Below are positions 5,907-8,776 of a DNA stretch of 8,776 nucleotides, piece after piece. The translations under genes and the position numbers were made by a program. The notes beneath the pieces are model-generated. The model saw nothing but the letters and a program-made list of their open reading frames with translations, made no database searches and was not told the DNA's origin. The stretch's first letter is position 1; every line of letters starts with the position of its first letter. This stretch comes from Prevotellaceae bacterium (lineage in GTDB: Bacteria; Bacteroidota; Bacteroidia; Bacteroidales; Bacteroidaceae), in assembly GCA_022508635.1 (NCBI GenBank), contig JAFLUV010000055.1:1-8776 (forward strand). The letters are read 5' to 3'.

Positions 5907-7595
5907 TTAGCCCTTCAGCGTGTTCCTTATCCAGCAGTTGTGCTTCTCAATCTCCGACTCAGCAAGGCGCACATAGTTGCGCAGGCTCTCGGCAAATAGT
6001 TCGGGCGACTTCGTAGCATTCTGCATCAGCAGGTAGCACATGATAACGTCGGCAGCCATCTCATAGAGGTGACGTGCGCAGAGGTCGAGCAGATCCTGGT
6101 CGCCAGCCTCCTTGACAGCAGCCGTGCAGGCATCGAACTTCTCGGCCATCGTCTTCACCTGAGCCTTCGTCGTCTCCAGCTCCGCACTAACAGGCTGCTG
6201 GGCATATTCCCCGATGACCTGCGAATAGAAGCCGTTGGTGACGTAGCGAATGGCAGCAACAGTCTGCAACTGCGTAGTGCCCTCATAGATGGAAGTGATG
6301 CGGGCATCACGGTAGATGCGCTGGCAAGCATACTCCAACATGAAGCCCGAACCGCCATGCACCTGTATGCAATCATACCCGTTCTGATTGGCGTACTCAC
6401 TATTCATTCCCTTTGCCAGCGGCGTAAAGGCATCGGCCAGACGGCTGTATTGCTTCAGCTCGGCACGCTCATCGGCCTCCAACTTTCGGTCGCGACTGAT
6501 ATCCTCCAGCGCCTTGTAGATGTCCACGTAACGCGCCGTCTGGTAGAGCAACGCACGACCGGCATCGAGACGAGCCTTAATGTTGCTGATCATCTCCGCC
6601 ACGGCAGGGAACTCAATGATAGCCTTGCCGAACTGCTTGCGGTCGAGAGCGTATGCAACAGCCTCGTTGTAAGCAGCCTGCGAGAGGCCGACACTCTGGG
6701 CAGCAATGCCGAGACGGGCACCGTTCATCAATGACATTACATATTTAATAAGGCCAAGCTTACGGTCGCCACACAGCTCGCACTTCGCATTCTTGTAGAC
6801 AAGCTCGCAGGTCGGTGAACCATGGATGCCCAACTTGTTCTCTATGCGACGCACATCAACGCCGCCGTCACGCTTGTCGTAAATGAACATCGAAAGGCCG
6901 CGACCGTCGCGCGTACCTGCCTCCGAACGTGCCAGCACCAGATGAATGTCGCTGTCGCCGTTCGTGATGAAGCGCTTCGAGCCGTTCAGTCTCCAGCACT
7001 GGTTCTCCTCGTCGTAAGTCGCCTTGAGCATAACGCTCTGCAAGTCACTGCCGGCATCAGGCTCCGTAAGGTCCATTGACATCGTCTCGCCCTTGCAGAC
7101 ACGGGGAATATACTTCTCTCGCTGCTCCTCATTGCCGAAGCAGTAAAGCGTCTCGATGCAGTCCTGCAGGCTCCAGATGTTCTCAAACCCGGCATCACCG
7201 GCAGATACAATCTCGTTGGCAGCCGTATAGACCGTAACGGGCAGGTTCAGTCCGCCATAGCGACGAGGCATTGTCATGCCGTTCAGCCCTGCATGGTTCA
7301 TGGCATCGAGGTTCTCGTAGGTCTTTGAGGCATAGCGCACTCTTCCACCCTCACAGTGAGGACCCTCGGCATCGACAGCCTCAGCATTGGGAGCCACGAC
7401 GTTAGCCACGATATTGCCCACCACGTCCAACACACGATCGTAGCTGTCCATAGCGTCAGCATAGTCCTGCGGAGCCTCGTCGTACTGATCCTTATCCTCG
7501 AAGCTACGTTCCTTGAGCTCGACAATACGTTGCATCAACGGACTGTTCTCAAGCTCGAACTTAATCTCTTTTATGTCGTTATAATAGTTTGCCAT
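5907..7595 (-). CDS. Acyl-CoA dehydrogenase, FAD-dependent
   Basis: Flavoenzyme that introduces a 2,3 double bond into an acyl-CoA, or runs the reverse reduction, passing electrons to EtfAB. The 562-residue protein is longer than the usual 380-residue short-chain enzymes and resembles the long form with an extra C-terminal helical part (about 445-562). Visible motifs are the FAD/substrate signature TMSMDLTEPDAGSDLQSV (171-188), NGSKRFITNG (204-213), GRGLSMFIYDK (231-241), DRKQFGKAIIEFPAV (318-332), QVHGGSGFMLEY (411-422) and the catalytic-base segment SIYEGTTQLQ with E438. The start at 7595 (MANYYNDIKEIKF) is one base after the etfA stop; the frame stays open 33 codons further, but that part reads as an etfA shadow. 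It is the last gene of the etfB-etfA operon. Chain-length preference cannot be read from sequence, and the surrounding genes do not include thiolase or hydratase. Confidence 0.94.
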   Translation of the reverse strand: MANYYNDIKEIKFELENSPLMQRIVELKERSFEDKDQYDEAPQDYADAMDSYDRVLDVVGNIVANVVAPNAEAVDAEGPHCEGGRVRYASKTYENLDAMNHAGLNGMTMPRRYGGLNLPVTVYTAANEIVSAGDAGFENIWSLQDCIETLYCFGNEEQREKYIPRVCKGETMSMDLTEPDAGSDLQSVMLKATYDEENQCWRLNGSKRFITNGDSDIHLVLARSEAGTRDGRGLSMFIYDKRDGGVDVRRIENKLGIHGSPTCELVYKNAKCELCGDRKLGLIKYVMSLMNGARLGIAAQSVGLSQAAYNEAVAYALDRKQFGKAIIEFPAVAEMISNIKARLDAGRALLYQTARYVDIYKALEDISRDRKLEADERAELKQYSRLADAFTPLAKGMNSEYANQNGYDCIQVHGGSGFMLEYACQRIYRDARITSIYEGTTQLQTVAAIRYVTNGFYSQVIGEYAQQPVSAELETTKAQVKTMAEKFDACTAAVKEAGDQDLLDLCARHLYEMAADVIMCYLLMQNATKSPELFAESLRNYVRLAESEIEKHNCWIRNTLKG

Positions 7596-7596
7596 A

Positions 7597-8664
7597 TTAC
7601 TTACTATTCTGCTTGTAGTACTTGATGAGTTTAGGAACGACTTCTTCCACCGTGCCGTTGATGACATAGTCGGCAATAGCGTTGATGGGAGCATTCTCGT
7701 CGTTGTTGATGGAGATGATGATGCCCGATTCCTTCATGCCGGCCACATGCTGGATGGCACCACTGATGCCGCAGGCAATGTAGACCTTCGGGCGAACAGT
7801 GACACCCGTCTGACCAATCTGCAGGTCGTGGTCGGCAAAGCCGGCATCCACAGCCGCACGACTGGCACCTACCTCTGCATGGAGCACCTTGGCAAGCTCA
7901 TAGAGCTGGTCGAAACCTTCCTTGGAACCTACGCCGTAGCCGCCGGCCACGATGATGGGCGCACCCTTCAGGTTGTTCTTGGCTGCCTCCACGTGGCGGT
8001 CGATCACCTTGGTGACATACTCCGTCTCAGGCACGAACTTTGCCACATCCTCAATGATGACCTCTCCTTTGTAATTCGGGTCGAGCACCTCAGCCTTCAT
8101 CACACCGGAACGGACGGTTGCCATCTGCGGACGGTTCTCAGGATTTACGATGGTTGCCACGATGTTGCCACCGAAAGCAGGACGAATCTGGTAGAGCAGG
8201 TTCTCGTAAGTCTTGCCCGCCTTCTTGTCCTCGTGCGAGCCAATCTCAAGCGCAGTGCAGTCGGCAGTAAGACCACTGTGCAGGGCGCTGCTGACACGCG
8301 GGCCAAGGTCACGACCTACAACGTCCGCACCCATCAGGCAAATCTGTGGCTGCTCCTGCTTGAATAGATTGACTAAGACTGCCGTGTGGGGCTTGCTTGT
8401 GTAGGGCGAAAGACCCTCTGCATCGAAAATGTGCAGTTTATCCACGCCGTAAGGCAGAATCTGGCTTTCCACGTTTCCTGTGATGCCGTAGCCTGCTGCC
8501 ACAGCCTCGAGCTGCACGCCTAGCGTATTAGCCAACTTGCGACCCTTCGTCAAAAGCTCCTGGCTCACCTCGGCTACCTTGGTGCCTTCAAGCTCGCAAT
8601 AGACGAAGACAGATCCTCCGTCCCCATTCTGGGGAAGTGGATTGCTATTATTAGATGTATTCAT
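7597..8664 (-). CDS. etfA: Electron transfer flavoprotein subunit alpha
   Basis: Alpha subunit of the EtfAB heterodimer, which takes electrons from acyl-CoA dehydrogenases using FAD. The 355-residue protein has an N-terminal domain (about 18-225; VFVYCELEG at 19-27, MGADVVGRDLGPRVS at 111-125) and a C-terminal FAD domain (about 233-350). The latter shows IVAGGYGVGS (238-247), GASRAAVDAGF (266-276), QIGQTGVTVRP (282-292), the family signature YIACGISGAIQHVAGM (295-310) and INNDENAPI (319-327). The first 17 residues are Asn/Ser/Gly-rich and precede the point where relatives usually begin; no other ATG lies close, so the extension is probably real. The gap to etfB is 72 bases and the stop lies one base before the acyl-CoA dehydrogenase ATG, consistent with one operon. 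FAD bifurcation capability cannot be decided without the etfB sequence. Confidence 0.95.
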   Translation of the reverse strand: MNTSNNSNPLPQNGDGGSVFVYCELEGTKVAEVSQELLTKGRKLANTLGVQLEAVAAGYGITGNVESQILPYGVDKLHIFDAEGLSPYTSKPHTAVLVNLFKQEQPQICLMGADVVGRDLGPRVSSALHSGLTADCTALEIGSHEDKKAGKTYENLLYQIRPAFGGNIVATIVNPENRPQMATVRSGVMKAEVLDPNYKGEVIIEDVAKFVPETEYVTKVIDRHVEAAKNNLKGAPIIVAGGYGVGSKEGFDQLYELAKVLHAEVGASRAAVDAGFADHDLQIGQTGVTVRPKVYIACGISGAIQHVAGMKESGIIISINNDENAPINAIADYVINGTVEEVVPKLIKYYKQNSK

Positions 8665-8736
8665 ATTCTGTGTTCTGTTTCCTTTGTTTTACATAATCAG
8701 TCCGACCCTCTTGGTATCTCTAAAGGGAGCGAGGGG

Positions 8737-8776
8737 CTATCCGATTGTATGGTTAGCGAGAAGTTCCTGGATAAGA
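8737..8776 (-). CDS. etfB: Electron transfer flavoprotein subunit beta, C-terminal end only
   Basis: The gene runs off the right edge. The 12 visible codons before the TAG (8739-8737) read LIQELLANHTIG. A Leu-Ile-x-Glu-Leu ending with a short hydrophilic tail is typical for EtfB in Bacteroidales. The main support is position: it is directly upstream of etfA on the same strand, the usual etfB-etfA order. The 72-base gap to etfA (8665-8736) has no promoter match and only a weak stem (CCCTC 8706-8710 with GAGGG 8731-8735). The operon promoter must lie outside the window. Confidence 0.75.
   Translation of the reverse strand, partial: LIQELLANHTIG

Noticed and set aside
6069..6734. 221-residue plus-strand reading frame opposite the acyl-CoA dehydrogenase
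   Set aside because: Leu/Arg-rich antisense shadow, with no promoter or start context.
7596..7694. Acyl-CoA dehydrogenase start 33 codons upstream within etfA
   Set aside because: The extra residues are an out-of-frame reading of the conserved etfA end; the ATG at 7595 follows the etfA stop by one base.

Overview
The window looks like chromosomal DNA of a Bacteroidota, most likely a Bacteroidales member close to Prevotella. The evidence is the short 287-residue primary sigma factor without region 1.1, the repeated TAnnTTTG promoter element (mostly TACCTTTG) upstream of genes on both strands, A-rich start regions without clear Shine-Dalgarno sites, and a small exported protein ending in a Prevotella-type type IX secretion-like tail. 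Every protein identification comes from reading motifs; no database search was run.

Layout. Positions 1-229 hold a leftward promoter for a gene outside the window, a short palindrome and a very strong hairpin below rpoD. The sigma factor gene rpoD (230-1093) is on the minus strand. Divergent from it, on the plus strand, are lemA (1311-1877) and htpX (1877-2875), which overlap by one base and end at a clear terminator. Next come tyrS (3017-4318) with its own promoter and a tRNA-Gln(TTG) gene (4503-4576) with a near-ideal promoter and a long terminator that should work in both directions. The minus strand then carries a likely decayed coding remnant (about 4701-4843), a small exported cyclophilin-like protein (4852-5445), and a 461-base gene-free stretch (5446-5906). 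That stretch holds an array of 23-base palindromic repeats, a promoter and a terminator. The right end is a minus-strand operon reading etfB (last 12 codons only), etfA and an acyl-CoA dehydrogenase.

How the genes work together. Most is housekeeping: transcription initiation, membrane protein quality control (LemA with the HtpX protease), tyrosine charging and glutamine decoding. The etfB-etfA-acyl-CoA dehydrogenase operon is a self-contained electron transfer unit: the dehydrogenase oxidises an acyl-CoA (or runs the reverse reduction) and the EtfAB flavoprotein carries the electrons.

The least ordinary part is 4700-5710: an exported cyclophilin-like protein whose probable long leader contains at least six, and probably eight, in-phase 23-base units. 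Most units centre on a dyad, and some dyads keep their symmetry although the bases have changed. No defence system, CRISPR array, transposase or integrase is visible.
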